A DNA stretch of 64,000 nt from Lachnospiraceae bacterium (GTDB taxonomy: Bacteria > Bacillota > Clostridia > Lachnospirales > Lachnospiraceae), in contig JAIEFE010000013.1 of the NCBI GenBank assembly GCA_029067085.1, positions 248,001 through 312,000 on the forward strand, written 5' to 3'. Below, piece after piece: positions 1 through 8,695 of the stretch. Position 1 is the first letter of the stretch. Each line of letters starts with the position of its first letter. The notes under the pieces are model-generated. The model was not told the DNA's origin. It did not search any database and saw only the letters and a list, made by a program, of their open reading frames with translations. A program made the position numbers and the translations under genes.

Positions 1-2
1 AC

Positions 3-851
3 AATCTCAGGGGATTTTTGGAATATGAGGAAGAGATTCCCGAGGATCAAAAGGGAATTTTGCCGGAAAAAGAGTTTGAGAGTCTTGTGTTTGATAATGT
101 ATGCTTTTCTTATAAAGACGAAGAAACGATAAAAAATCTTTCTTTTACGTTACGCAAAGGCGAAATTGCAGCTCTGGTGGGACATAACGGCGCCGGAAAG
201 ACCACGATCGTTAAACTTTTGCTGAGATTGTATGACCCCGTTTCCGGAGTCATTCGGTTAAACGGAAGGGATATCCGGGAATACGATCTTCACGCTTATA
301 GAGAGATGTTTGCCACTACCTTTCAGGATTTTGCCATTATGGGGATGACCATTAAGGAAAATGTTCTGATGGGAAGGCATTATGAGAAGGAAGACGAACT
401 GGTGGAGGACTCCTTAAAGAGAGCGGGAGTCTACGAAAAAGTGCAAAGCCTTCCTAAGGGAATCCACACTATGATGACGAAAGAGTTTGATGAGGACGGA
501 GCGGTATTGTCCGGAGGAGAGAATCAGAAGCTGGCTGTTGCAAGAACATTTGCCAAGGACTCACCGGTCAAAATCTTTGACGAGCCATCCAGTGCTCTTG
601 ATCCCCTTGCGGAGTATGAGTTATTTCAAAATATTATGAAAGAGGGCAAGGATCACACCATGCTCTTTATTTCCCATCGCCTGTCCTCTGTCAAGAGCTG
701 TGACAAAGTTTTCATGCTCGAGGGCGGCAGACTGATTGAGGAAGGCTCTCATAAGCAGTTGATGGAGCTTGGCGGAAGTTATGCACAGATGTATAAGAAG
801 CAGGCCATGAATTATCTGGCTCTGAATGAGGGGGAGGAGGTGGAATCGTGA
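3..851 (+). CDS. ABC exporter subunit, C-terminal part (cut by window edge)
   Basis: The frame is already open at base 3, so this is the 3' end of a larger gene; the TTG at 18 is not a convincing start. What remains is a full nucleotide-binding domain: Walker A GHNGAGKTT (about 180-206), signature LSGGEN (508-525) and Walker B/catalytic Glu FDEPSSALDP (near 580). The membrane domain presumably lies to the left, because the next gene has the same NBD preceded by one. The GTG of that gene overlaps this stop (GTGA), so the two are co-translated and probably form a heterodimeric exporter. Both NBDs keep the catalytic glutamate. The substrate cannot be told; no peptide precursor is visible in the window. 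Confidence 0.85.
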   Translation, partial: NLRGFLEYEEEIPEDQKGILPEKEFESLVFDNVCFSYKDEETIKNLSFTLRKGEIAALVGHNGAGKTTIVKLLLRLYDPVSGVIRLNGRDIREYDLHAYREMFATTFQDFAIMGMTIKENVLMGRHYEKEDELVEDSLKRAGVYEKVQSLPKGIHTMMTKEFDEDGAVLSGGENQKLAVARTFAKDSPVKIFDEPSSALDPLAEYELFQNIMKEGKDHTMLFISHRLSSVKSCDKVFMLEGGRLIEEGSHKQLMELGGSYAQMYKKQAMNYLALNEGEEVES

Positions 852-2671
852 AACAGGAAAATGAGAAAGTGAAGCAGAGTGCGGCGCAGGTCTGGGATAA
901 TAATCGTTTTTTAATAAAGCTCTGTATGACGGCTTCGCCTGCATATGTGATCTTAGCGGTATTGGAATCTGTGCGAAATCAGGTCTCCATCTTCTTTGAG
1001 CATACCTATGGAATTGGTTATGTACTCGAAGCGGCAGAATTTCATTATCCGTTCCGAAAAGTAGCAATATTTCTTCTGATCCTGGCCGGCATCATTACGC
1101 TCGAAATGGCATTTTCGGCGTTCGTGTGGGATTATCTGATGGAGAAGGAGCGTCCCAAGATACGAGAGAAGATAAAGCTTCTGTTCTATGAAAAAGCGAA
1201 AGAGCTGGATCTGGAGTGTTATGACAATCCGGAATACTATAATCAGCTTGTTCTGGTACTTGCTGAAGTAGATAAGCAGATTGACAGATGTGTCACATTT
1301 TTGCAGAATACAGCGTCCGGGATTGCGGTTTTTATTTCCACCGGAATTTATTTCTTTGTGAAGGATAAAGCATCTATCCCGTTTGCAGTGGTGTCCTTTA
1401 TCATGGCGTTTGCTTTTAATCAACTATATAACAAACTGACATTTCAGATCAGAATGGAGCGAAATCCTCATGAGAGAAAGCGGGAGTATGTGAAAAGAGT
1501 ATTTTACCTGAGCGATTATGCAAAGGAACTCAGATTGAATCCAAAGGTTTCAGACGTATTATTCGACCGCTTCAAGGAGGCCAACGAAGAAGTCTATCAG
1601 GTAGAAAAGAAACATGCGAACCGCAGATTTTTCTTAAGTTTTATGAGAAGGTATGTAAGCAACAACTTTTTTGCGGATGTGCTTTATATCTCTTATCTGG
1701 TGTTTCAGGCGACTGTTCGGAAGGCTTTGTCATTCAGCAGCGTAGCGATTTTGTATAATTCTTTTGGACGGCTGAAACGCGGCATGAGTATTTTTACGGA
1801 TGTTTATCCCTATGCCTGTGAGACGAGCCTGTATGTTCAAAAAATGCGGGATTTCCTTGCATTTGAACCAAAGATCACTTCGGAAACAGGTCTGCTTCCG
1901 GCTGAGGGGGCAAAGGATATAGAGCTGCAGGGAGTTTCTTTTGCGTATCGTAAAGAAGACGGTAATCTTTTGAAGGATATTTCCCTGCATATCAAACCCG
2001 GACAGAAAATTGCGCTTGTCGGTTATAACGGCGCAGGAAAAACGACGCTTGTTAAGTTGCTTATGAGGCTTTACGATGTAGATGAAGGAAAAATCTTGGC
2101 GGATGGAAAAGACATTCGTTCCTATAATGTGCAAAAGTACAGGGCCTCGATTGGTACGGTATTCCAGGATTTTCAGATTTTTGCCGGAAATGTCAAAGAA
2201 AACGTACTGTTAGACGTAGTTCAAGACTGCGATGAAGAGAGCATAACGGAAGCCCTGACAGACAGCGGACTCATGGACAGGGTAAACGAAATGCCTAAGG
2301 GGCTTGATACGCCTCTTACCACGGAATTTGAAGAAGACGGCATGAATCTGTCAGGTGGAGAGAGCCAGAAGCTGGCGATTGCCAGAGTGTTCTATCAGAA
2401 AGCCGGCCTTATGATTCTGGACGAGCCGTCGAGCGCGCTTGATCCCATTGCGGAGTATCAGTTAAATCATGCTATGCTTTCGGCAACGAAAGATAAGACT
2501 GTTATCTTTATTTCACATCGTCTTTCCACGACCAGACTTGCCGACCGGATCATTATGATGGAGCAGGGCAGAATCGTGGAACAGGGCAGTCACGAGCAGT
2601 TGCTTGCAAAAAACGGAAAATACGCGCAGATGTGGCGCGTGCAGGCAGGAGCGTATATTGAGGTATCGTAA
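848..2671 (+). CDS. ABC exporter, fused membrane and ATPase domains
   Basis: This 607-aa type-I ABC exporter half has a membrane domain over roughly residues 20-330 and an NBD from about 345. Visible motifs are Walker A GYNGAGKTT near residue 392, signature LSGGES near 501, and Walker B LMILDEPSSALDP near 525. It is closely similar in its NBD to the preceding gene and overlaps it by four bases, so the two likely work as a pair in the cytoplasmic membrane. The start is GTG, preceded by a GGGGGAGGAGG-like purine run inside the upstream gene. A WYL regulator follows after 46 bases and may control the pair; that link is inferred. The transported molecule is unknown. Confidence 0.85.
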   Translation: MKQENEKVKQSAAQVWDNNRFLIKLCMTASPAYVILAVLESVRNQVSIFFEHTYGIGYVLEAAEFHYPFRKVAIFLLILAGIITLEMAFSAFVWDYLMEKERPKIREKIKLLFYEKAKELDLECYDNPEYYNQLVLVLAEVDKQIDRCVTFLQNTASGIAVFISTGIYFFVKDKASIPFAVVSFIMAFAFNQLYNKLTFQIRMERNPHERKREYVKRVFYLSDYAKELRLNPKVSDVLFDRFKEANEEVYQVEKKHANRRFFLSFMRRYVSNNFFADVLYISYLVFQATVRKALSFSSVAILYNSFGRLKRGMSIFTDVYPYACETSLYVQKMRDFLAFEPKITSETGLLPAEGAKDIELQGVSFAYRKEDGNLLKDISLHIKPGQKIALVGYNGAGKTTLVKLLMRLYDVDEGKILADGKDIRSYNVQKYRASIGTVFQDFQIFAGNVKENVLLDVVQDCDEESITEALTDSGLMDRVNEMPKGLDTPLTTEFEEDGMNLSGGESQKLAIARVFYQKAGLMILDEPSSALDPIAEYQLNHAMLSATKDKTVIFISHRLSTTRLADRIIMMEQGRIVEQGSHEQLLAKNGKYAQMWRVQAGAYIEVS

Positions 2672-2681
2672 TACGCTCCTG
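2646..2681 (+). terminator. Inverted repeat over the ABC gene stop codon
   Basis: CAGGAGCGTAT (2646-2656) pairs perfectly with ATACGCTCCTG (2671-2681) around a 14-base loop that includes the gene end. There is no T-tract, so it may be an RNA-stabilising or attenuating stem rather than a true intrinsic terminator. Confidence 0.4.
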
Positions 2682-2717
2682 TATGGAAGATAGATTGAAA
2701 ACGGAAATGAGGAAATT

Positions 2718-3635
2718 ATGAAAATCGACCGAATGATCGGCATCCTGTCAATCCTGCTGCAAAAAGAAAAGGTCACAGCTCCCTATCTTGCGGAAAAATT
2801 TGAGGTTTCCCGCCGCACCATCAACCGGGATATTGAGGCACTGTGCATGGCCGGGATTCCGCTTGTGACAGAGCCGGGAAAAAACGGCGGTATCTCCATA
2901 ATGGAAGGCTTTAACATAGACCGCACACTGTTTACCTCCTCGGATATGCAGGCAATTCTGGCGGGACTGCGCGGTCTGGACAGTGTGAGCGGCACAAACC
3001 GCTATCTTCAACTGATGGAAAAGCTGTCTGCAGGCACTTCTGACCTGTCAAGCGGAGATAACCATATCCTGATCAACCTTTCTTCCTGGTATAAGTCTGC
3101 TCTTTCCCCTAAAATAGAACTCTTACAGAGTGCAATTCACACCGGAAACAAAGTTTCTTTTACCTACTTTTCTCCCAAAGGTGAGTCTGTAAGATGGGTG
3201 GAACCCTATTATCTGGTCTTTCAGTGGGCCGGCTGGTATCTTTGGGGATGGTGCGAGAGGAGAGAGGACTTTCGTCTCTTTAAGCTGATGCGGATGACAG
3301 AGCTATATGTGCAGGATACCTTTGTAAAACGCACCGTCGCACCGCCTGATTTAAGTGATGATCGAGTCTTTCCACCGGTATTTCAGATCAAGGCTAAGAT
3401 CCATCCTTCCTGTAAATGGAGGTTGATTGAAGAATATGGCCCGGAAAGCTTTCAGGTACTGCCGGACGGCATGCTTCTTTTCTCCACCAGTTTTTCCGAT
3501 CATGACAATGTGATCGGATGGATTGCTTCTTTCGGCGGCAGAGCGGAGCTTTTGGAACCGGAATATCTGCGTCGGGATGTTTTACGATTTGCGGAAGGAA
3601 TCTGCGAAAGATATCGATCTGATTCCGAAACATGA
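2718..3635 (+). CDS. YafY-type transcription regulator, HTH plus WYL domain
   Basis: This is a 305-aa regulator. Residues 1-60 form a DeoR/HTH_11-like winged helix (KIDRMIGILSIL..., VSRRTINRDIEAL), the middle region about 140-225 is a WYL ligand-sensing domain (WVEPYYLVFQWAGWYLWGWC), and the last ~75 residues match the WCX extension (FGGRAELLEPEYLR). The start ATG follows a GAGGAAATT ribosome site. It sits after an ABC pair and before a GyrI-like protein; YafY-type regulators next to GyrI-like proteins are a common pairing, so they probably share a small-molecule response. The ligand is not predictable. Confidence 0.85.
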   Translation: MKIDRMIGILSILLQKEKVTAPYLAEKFEVSRRTINRDIEALCMAGIPLVTEPGKNGGISIMEGFNIDRTLFTSSDMQAILAGLRGLDSVSGTNRYLQLMEKLSAGTSDLSSGDNHILINLSSWYKSALSPKIELLQSAIHTGNKVSFTYFSPKGESVRWVEPYYLVFQWAGWYLWGWCERREDFRLFKLMRMTELYVQDTFVKRTVAPPDLSDDRVFPPVFQIKAKIHPSCKWRLIEEYGPESFQVLPDGMLLFSTSFSDHDNVIGWIASFGGRAELLEPEYLRRDVLRFAEGICERYRSDSET

Positions 3636-3655
3636 CATACTGTTGTCGTGTTTAG

Positions 3656-3729
3656 ACTGATAGGATAAATTATCGAAACTATTTATATGCTATGTATCAT
3701 CCTATAGTTATGACACCAATGAGATAATT
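3656..3729. repeat. AT-rich inverted repeat upstream of GyrI-like gene
   Basis: ATAGGAT and ATCCTAT form an inverted pair around an AT-rich loop. The right part (ATAGTTATGACACCAATGAG then ATAATTG) resembles 4506-4534 on the other side of the GyrI-like gene (ATAGTTACACCAATAAG then ATAATTG). This could be a shared promoter/operator or the remnant of a small repeat element; the evidence is weak. Confidence 0.3.
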
Positions 3730-3758
3730 GAACCTGACATAAAGACGGAGGCTTGAAT

Positions 3759-4391
3759 ATGGCATTTGATTACAAAAAAGAATACAAAGAATTTTATCTG
3801 CCGAAAAACAAACCCGCACTGATCACTGTACCGTCCATGAATTTCATCGCAGTGCGTGGAAAAGGTGATCCGAACGAGGAAAACAGCACATATAGACAGT
3901 CAATCGGTCTTCTTTACGGCATTGCTTATACGATTAAGATGAGCAAAATGGGAATGCATCAGATCAAAGGCTATTTCGACTACGTCGTGCCGCCTCTGGA
4001 GGGATTGTGGTGGCAGAAGGGCATAAACGACATTGATTATGCAAAAAAAGAGACTTTTGAGTGGATTTCCATGATCCGTCTGCCTGATTTTGTGACCAAA
4101 ACGGAGTTTGACTGGGCCAAAACGGAAGCTGCTGAAAAGAAAAAGACGGATTTTTCCGGCGTGGAATTTCTGACCTATGACGAGGGATTGTGTGTACAGT
4201 GTATGCATATTGGTCCGTATGACAACGAACCCGCCACCATAGAGGCCATGGATCAATTTGCCAAAGAACAGGGATTTTCCCCTGATATGGAAGGTACTCG
4301 CCGTCATCATGAGATTTATCTGAGCGATCCGAGAAAATGTAAGCCGGAAAACCTGAAAACGGTGATCCGGCATCCGATAAAGAACATATAA
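3759..4391 (+). CDS. GyrI-like small-molecule-binding protein
   Basis: This 210-aa protein resembles the free-standing GyrI-like/effector-binding family (AraC_E_bind fold; MNFIAVRGKGDPNEE near the N-terminus, IGPYDNEPATIEAM in the second half, HHEIYLSDPRKCKPENLKT near the C-terminus). These cytoplasmic proteins bind or modify hydrophobic small molecules. An in-frame TTG lies six bases upstream, but the ATG at 3759 is preferred because GGAGG (3747-3751) is seven bases before it. There is no DNA-binding domain, and the WYL regulator immediately upstream may control it. Exact substrate and enzymatic activity are unknown. Confidence 0.8.
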   Translation: MAFDYKKEYKEFYLPKNKPALITVPSMNFIAVRGKGDPNEENSTYRQSIGLLYGIAYTIKMSKMGMHQIKGYFDYVVPPLEGLWWQKGINDIDYAKKETFEWISMIRLPDFVTKTEFDWAKTEAAEKKKTDFSGVEFLTYDEGLCVQCMHIGPYDNEPATIEAMDQFAKEQGFSPDMEGTRRHHEIYLSDPRKCKPENLKTVIRHPIKNI

Positions 4392-4457
4392 GCTTAATAT
4401 TTAAAGTTTAACGCATTCTGATACAGACTTCGAATCCGCAGAATAGTAACATGATAT

Positions 4458-4516
4458 GGTGTAAGATATAGATATTCAACTATGAAACAAATACACATTT
4501 ATTTCATAGTTACACC
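4458..4516. terminator. Bulged hairpin between GyrI-like gene and recombinase
   Basis: AACTATGAAA (4478-4487) pairs with TTTCATAGTT (4502-4511), and outer GGTGT (4458-4462) pairs with ACACC (4512-4516). It lies in the 171-base gap between two convergent genes, so it may end transcription from one or both sides. No strong T-tract is seen. Confidence 0.35.
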
Positions 4517-4562
4517 AATAAGCGCACTATAATTGCTTCCAAAACACCACTTCCCGGCATGA

Positions 4563-5630
4563 TCAGTTTTCCCGCAGTTTCACAGCTTTGGCCGCCTTTC
4601 TGCGATTCTGGTCCTTGATCGCCGCATAATGCTTTCTGGTTGTTCCTACATCGGAATGACCCAAAACGTCCGCTACCAGATAGATGTCCTCAGTTTCCTG
4701 ATAGAGACTGGTGCCGAAGGTAGAACGCAGCTTATGAGGCGTGATCTTTTTCTGGGGAACGAAAGCTTTTGCATATTTTCCGACCAGATCTTCCACGGCA
4801 TGCACGCTGATTCGTTTTTTCTGCAAAGAGAAAAACAAAGCGTTTTCCTCGCCGTCAAGAGCCTGTTGTGCAATCTGTGCGCGGGGTCCTTCTATGTAGT
4901 CCAAAAGAGCTTTCTCGACCTCCTCACCGAAATACAGAACAGCCTCGTTTCCTCCCTTGCGGATGACGCGAATACTGTTTTCCCGAAAATTCACATCGTT
5001 GATGTCAAGGCCTACGCATTCCGACACGCGGATACCGGTGCCTAAAAACAGTGTCACAATGGCGATATCACGCACTTTTGTCTTTAAAAAGAAATCCTTT
5101 TTCTTTCCGGACAAACTGTTTTCGTAGCTCTCCAGACTGTCCAGGAAAATTGCCACCTCATCAGGCTCCAGATGAATGATGGCTTTCTCATGAAGCTTTG
5201 GCATATCCACCTGCATGGCAACATTGCGCGTGAGCAATTCCTTCTTATAAAAATAATCCAAAAAACTGCGCAGAGAAGACATTTTGCGTGCAATGCTGCT
5301 CGCACCGTTCTTCTGACCGCTTCCTTCCGTCACATAATATTTCAGATATTCCTGATACTCCTCGATATCAATGGCTGTCAGACAATCGATATCCGCAAGA
5401 CCGATATCCCGCATACTCTTTTCAGAAAGCGCAGGATTTTTCTCGATCAAAAACCGCAGAAAAACCTGTAAGTCGTAGGCATAGGAAATGCGGGTCTTCG
5501 CGCTGGTTTTAGCCTCTACCGCCCGAAAATAATCGCGGGCATAAGGCGGAAGTTCTGAAAGCAGGTTTCTCAGCTGCAGTGTATAGCCCGTTGCGATCTG
5601 TTCATGATAGGTATGGTTTCTGCCCGCCAT
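4563..5630 (-). CDS. Tyrosine site-specific recombinase, XerC/XerD-like
   Basis: This is a 355-aa tyrosine recombinase with an N-terminal SAM-like core-binding domain (about 25-130) and a C-terminal catalytic domain. All catalytic residues are visible: R201 (GTGIRVSE), K225 (RKGG), H299 and R302 (HKLRST), H325 (LGHSD) and Y335 (KHYAAI). The frame extends 18 codons further upstream into the next gene, but the ATG at 5630 follows an AAGAGGAAATAAG ribosome site and leaves one base after the neighbour's stop, so it is preferred. No phage or transposon gene is nearby, which suggests a housekeeping Xer-type enzyme, though a domesticated integrase is possible. The target site was not identified. Confidence 0.85.
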   Translation of the reverse strand: MAGRNHTYHEQIATGYTLQLRNLLSELPPYARDYFRAVEAKTSAKTRISYAYDLQVFLRFLIEKNPALSEKSMRDIGLADIDCLTAIDIEEYQEYLKYYVTEGSGQKNGASSIARKMSSLRSFLDYFYKKELLTRNVAMQVDMPKLHEKAIIHLEPDEVAIFLDSLESYENSLSGKKKDFFLKTKVRDIAIVTLFLGTGIRVSECVGLDINDVNFRENSIRVIRKGGNEAVLYFGEEVEKALLDYIEGPRAQIAQQALDGEENALFFSLQKKRISVHAVEDLVGKYAKAFVPQKKITPHKLRSTFGTSLYQETEDIYLVADVLGHSDVGTTRKHYAAIKDQNRRKAAKAVKLREN

Positions 5631-5631
5631 C

Positions 5632-6369
5632 TTATTTCCTCTTTTCTGTACTAAATTTATCCCAGCCGTCCAGTCCGCTGCCAAGAATCGCAGTGAACAT
5701 ACGTTCTTTCACGCCCGGTGCCTCAAGGTTGATCTCCTGCACCAGATTTTTCACGGTCTCACGCTTGGTATGACCGTCTGCAGGACAGGGACTTTTCACC
5801 ACAGGTACATTGTTTTTGCGCACAAAGCCTATCACATCTGCCTCATTCATATAAATCAATGGACGGATCACTGTGATCTGCATACGGTCCAAATAAGTCA
5901 CAGGACGGAAAGTATGAAACCTTCCCTCGTAGATCAAAGACATCATCATAGTTTCCACCACATCGTCCTTATGATGTGCGTAGGCCACCTTATTGCAGCC
6001 GGCCGCTTTCATCGCGTCGTTTAAGGCCCCTTTTCGCATCTTCGCACACAGAGAACAGGGATTTGTCTCCTTTCTGTCCTCAAAGACGATCTTTGCGATA
6101 TCCGTTTTGATGATCTGATATTCCACATCAAGCGTTTTACAGAGCGCCTCAATCTCGGATAGGTTAAGATTTCCGAACCCCAAGTCCACCGTCACCGCGC
6201 ACAGTTCAAACGGGACGGGATAAAAGCGGCGCAGATTCTGCAGCGCGTAAAGAAGCGTCAGACTGTCTTTTCCGCCGGAAATACCCACCGCGATCCGGTC
6301 TCCCGAATCAATCATATGATAATCGTCTACAGCCTTCCTTACAAGGCTCAATACCTGTTGCAATTTCAT
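5632..6369 (-). CDS. TtcA-like PP-loop tRNA thiolation enzyme
   Basis: This 245-aa PP-loop ATPase has SGGKDS at 31-36. Like TtcA, it has two cysteines in a CxxC (C105, C108: PCSLCAK) and a third in PCPADGH (C195), which in TtcA hold the iron-sulfur cluster used for 2-thiocytidine formation at tRNA position 32. The motif AHHKDDVVET is also typical. The ATG at 6369 is chosen over an upstream TTG at 6402. It is translated just before the recombinase gene, with one base between them. Related PP-loop enzymes such as TilS lack this cysteine layout, so TtcA family is favoured; substrate specificity is inferred. Confidence 0.8.
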   Translation of the reverse strand: MKLQQVLSLVRKAVDDYHMIDSGDRIAVGISGGKDSLTLLYALQNLRRFYPVPFELCAVTVDLGFGNLNLSEIEALCKTLDVEYQIIKTDIAKIVFEDRKETNPCSLCAKMRKGALNDAMKAAGCNKVAYAHHKDDVVETMMMSLIYEGRFHTFRPVTYLDRMQITVIRPLIYMNEADVIGFVRKNNVPVVKSPCPADGHTKRETVKNLVQEINLEAPGVKERMFTAILGSGLDGWDKFSTEKRK

Positions 6370-6464
6370 GACGTTTACTTCTTTCTGACATTCCGTTCGC
6401 AAATCTGCAATGTACCACTTTTTGCAATTACATCGTACATTTATGCTAATTACATTTTAGGGTA

Positions 6465-6493
6465 TTGTTTCTCCCTTGTCAAATTGCTATAAT
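6465..6493 (+). promoter_or_regulatory. Probable promoter for AI-2E family permease
   Basis: TTGTTT (6465-6470), a 17-base spacer and a perfect TATAAT (6488-6493) lie 56 bases before the ATG. A second possible pair is TTGTCA (6476-6481) with TATAAG (6498-6503). Confidence 0.55.
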
Positions 6494-6548
6494 TATCTAT
6501 AAGATACTATATAGATAGATCATTTCTGGCTGAAAGGCGGCGTTCTTG

Positions 6549-7886
6549 ATGAAATTTAAATTTGATAAAAAATATCTATATTGGGGGTTGACAGCGTTTC
6601 TGACACTTGCAGGCGCAATCCTCTTCTACTATCTCCTCTTCCACCGCTCCAATTTTATGGGCGGACTCAACAAAATCATAACCATTGCCATGCCGATCAT
6701 CGACGGCTTTGTACTTGCCTACCTGTTTACCCCGATCCTGAATAAAATCGAAAAGAGCATTGTGAAACCGCTCTGTAAAAAGGTCGGCATAGCTACGACC
6801 GGAAAAAACAGAGGCCGCATCCGCGCTTTCTGTATTCTGGCAACCCTTCTGGTGGTCATTTTGATTCTATACGAACTGTTTGCCCTCATCCTTCCCGAGG
6901 TCATCCGCAGCATACAGAGCATTATCTTCATGTTTCCCGTTTACCTCAACAACCTCTCGGATTGGGCGCTCCTCCTGTTAAAGGATAATCCTGACCTTGA
7001 AAAAACAGTTAACAGCCTGTTTGATCAGTATTCTGTCATGCTGACGGAGTATGCAAACACACATTTCCTGCCCCGCATCAACGAGGTCCTCAACAATGCA
7101 CTGAGCATTGTCTCCTCCAGCGTTATCAGTGTATTAAAAGCACTCTGGAACCTTGTCATCGGCTTCATCATCTCCATCTATCTGTTGAGCAGCAAAGAAA
7201 AGTTCGCGGGACAGGCGAAAAAGATCATCTATGCGGTCTTCGACCGTCAGACGGGAAACGAGATGGTGAAAAATTTCCGCTTTATTCACAGCACCTTCAT
7301 CGGTTTCATAGGCGGAAAGATCGTGGACTCCATCATCATCGGCATCCTCTGTTTCGTCTGCACCAGCATCATCGGCACGCCCTACTCCATTCTGGTGAGT
7401 GTGATCATAGGTGTGACCAATGTCATCCCTTTCTTCGGTCCGTGGATCGGCGGCATACCTAGCGCTCTGTTAGTCCTGATGGTAGATCCCAAGCAGGCGC
7501 TCTATTTTGGCCTTCTGGTCATTTTTATCCAGCAGTTTGACGGCAATATCCTGGGTCCCAAAATTCTGGGAGATTCTACAGGGTTGTCCGGCTTCTGGGT
7601 CATCTTTGCGATCACAATATTCGGCGGACTCCTCAATGTCTTCGGCATGGTGGTGGGTGTTCCCATCTTTGCCGTGTTCTATGCAGGTGTCAAGTCCACA
7701 GTAAATCGTTCGCTTCACAAAAAGAATCTCCCGACTGAACTTGCGCCCTACATGACAGTCGGGCAGATTGAAGAATCCATGGCCTTTACCGAATATGTAC
7801 CGCCTGTGAAAAAGAAAAACAAAAGCAAACCTGCCGCACAAATACAAAAAAATAACGCTACTTCTCCGTCTGATACGGAGAAATAG
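6549..7886 (+). CDS. AI-2E family permease-like membrane protein
   Basis: This 445-aa polytopic membrane protein belongs to the AI-2E (UPF0118, YtvI/YdiK-like) family. There are about eight hydrophobic segments: two at the N-terminus, one near residue 100, a long soluble stretch, then a C-terminal group including GVTNVIPFFGPWIGGIP and FDGNILGPKILGDSTGLSG, hallmark family motifs. The C-terminal tail is lysine-rich and cytoplasmic. Members export autoinducer-2 or act as sodium/proton antiporters; which applies here cannot be told. ATG 6549 is preferred to the TTG three bases earlier, with AAAGGCGG as ribosome site. It is a single-gene transcript, convergent with the next gene. Confidence 0.85.
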   Translation: MKFKFDKKYLYWGLTAFLTLAGAILFYYLLFHRSNFMGGLNKIITIAMPIIDGFVLAYLFTPILNKIEKSIVKPLCKKVGIATTGKNRGRIRAFCILATLLVVILILYELFALILPEVIRSIQSIIFMFPVYLNNLSDWALLLLKDNPDLEKTVNSLFDQYSVMLTEYANTHFLPRINEVLNNALSIVSSSVISVLKALWNLVIGFIISIYLLSSKEKFAGQAKKIIYAVFDRQTGNEMVKNFRFIHSTFIGFIGGKIVDSIIIGILCFVCTSIIGTPYSILVSVIIGVTNVIPFFGPWIGGIPSALLVLMVDPKQALYFGLLVIFIQQFDGNILGPKILGDSTGLSGFWVIFAITIFGGLLNVFGMVVGVPIFAVFYAGVKSTVNRSLHKKNLPTELAPYMTVGQIEESMAFTEYVPPVKKKNKSKPAAQIQKNNATSPSDTEK

Positions 7887-7888
7887 CG
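7856..7888 (-). terminator. Intrinsic terminator of the cytidylate-kinase-like gene
   Basis: CGCTA-c-TTCTCCGT (7856-7869) pairs with ACGGAGAA-a-TAGCG (7875-7888). Read on the minus strand it is followed by TTATTTTTTT. It lies inside the last codons and stop of the convergent AI-2E gene, so coding sequence and terminator share the same bases. Confidence 0.75.
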
Positions 7889-7903
7889 CAATAAAATCAA
7901 AGT

Positions 7904-8530
7904 TCAACGGTTTTCAAAATCTTCCACAAACTGGGCGATCAGCTTTGCCGTACCGTCAATCCCAAGAACACTGCTGTTGACGGAGATATCATAGCTGTCG
8001 GAACGTCCCCATTTTTTGGAAGAATAGTAATTGTAGTAGCTTTGACGCTGTTTATCTTTCTTGTTCATCATGTCAAGTGCCTTCTGCTCCGTGGTAACGT
8101 CCTCAAAACGTTCCATGATCCGTTTTACCTTGCAGGCCTGATCGCCGTGAATGAAAATGTGCAGACAATTCTGATAATCATGCAGCGCATAATCTGCGCA
8201 ACGTCCCACGATCACACAAGGTCCCTCACCCGCAATCTTTTTGATCGTGTCAAACTGTGCCAGAAAGACCTTGTGGCTGATAGGCATATCCACAAAGGAG
8301 GAGGAATTGTAACCGAAGGAGTAAGTGTCCATTACCAGATTATAGAGGAAGGAATTTGTAGGCCTTTCGTCATGATTCTGGATCATCTCCTCGCAGAATC
8401 CGCTCTCCTTCGCTGCCCTTGTCAGCAAATCTTTATCGTAAAAAGGAATCCCGAAATGCTCCGCAACCTTCTTTCCAATCTCGCGGCCTCCGGAACCGAA
8501 TTGACGTCCGATCGTAATGATTGTATTCAT
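7904..8530 (-). CDS. Cytidylate kinase-like P-loop protein
   Basis: This 208-aa protein belongs to the cytidylate-kinase-like family (AAA_26 type). Its P-loop is GRQFGSGGREIGKK (residues 8-21), the typical variant of this family. Further family features are IPFYDKDLL, GEGPCVIVGRCADY and the tyrosine-rich KQRQSYYNYYSSKKWG. It probably phosphorylates a nucleotide or related small molecule in the cytoplasm; true CMP kinase activity is unproven for this subgroup. It has its own terminator inside the end of the neighbouring gene, and the cstA terminator lies 105 bases upstream of its start, so it is likely a single-gene unit. Confidence 0.8.
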   Translation of the reverse strand: MNTIITIGRQFGSGGREIGKKVAEHFGIPFYDKDLLTRAAKESGFCEEMIQNHDERPTNSFLYNLVMDTYSFGYNSSSFVDMPISHKVFLAQFDTIKKIAGEGPCVIVGRCADYALHDYQNCLHIFIHGDQACKVKRIMERFEDVTTEQKALDMMNKKDKQRQSYYNYYSSKKWGRSDSYDISVNSSVLGIDGTAKLIAQFVEDFENR

Positions 8531-8634
8531 AGAAACAGCCCCTTTCTGTCGTCTATTTTGTTCTTACTCCTATTATATATAATATGCACAAAACGCGCAA
8601 GAGAAATTGCATATTTTTGTTATATGTGCGCAAA

Positions 8635-8666
8635 AAAGAGCTGTGCAAACTATTGCACAGCTCTTT
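8635..8666 (-). terminator. Intrinsic terminator of cstA
   Basis: AAAGAGCTGTGCAA (8635-8648) pairs perfectly with TTGCACAGCTCTTT (8653-8666) around a four-base loop. On the minus strand the stem runs into six Ts. It lies 29 bases after the cstA stop. Confidence 0.85.
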
Positions 8667-8695
8667 CCCTTTACTGATTTGATTCTTGTAAAATC

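Noticed and set aside
1..2671. Lantibiotic or peptide export cluster
   Set aside because: The ABC pair resembles exporters, but no precursor peptide, modifying enzyme or peptidase domain is seen in the window.
4563..5630. Phage or integrative element around the tyrosine recombinase
   Set aside because: No att-like repeats, tRNA, phage genes or composition change nearby; likely a chromosomal Xer-type enzyme.
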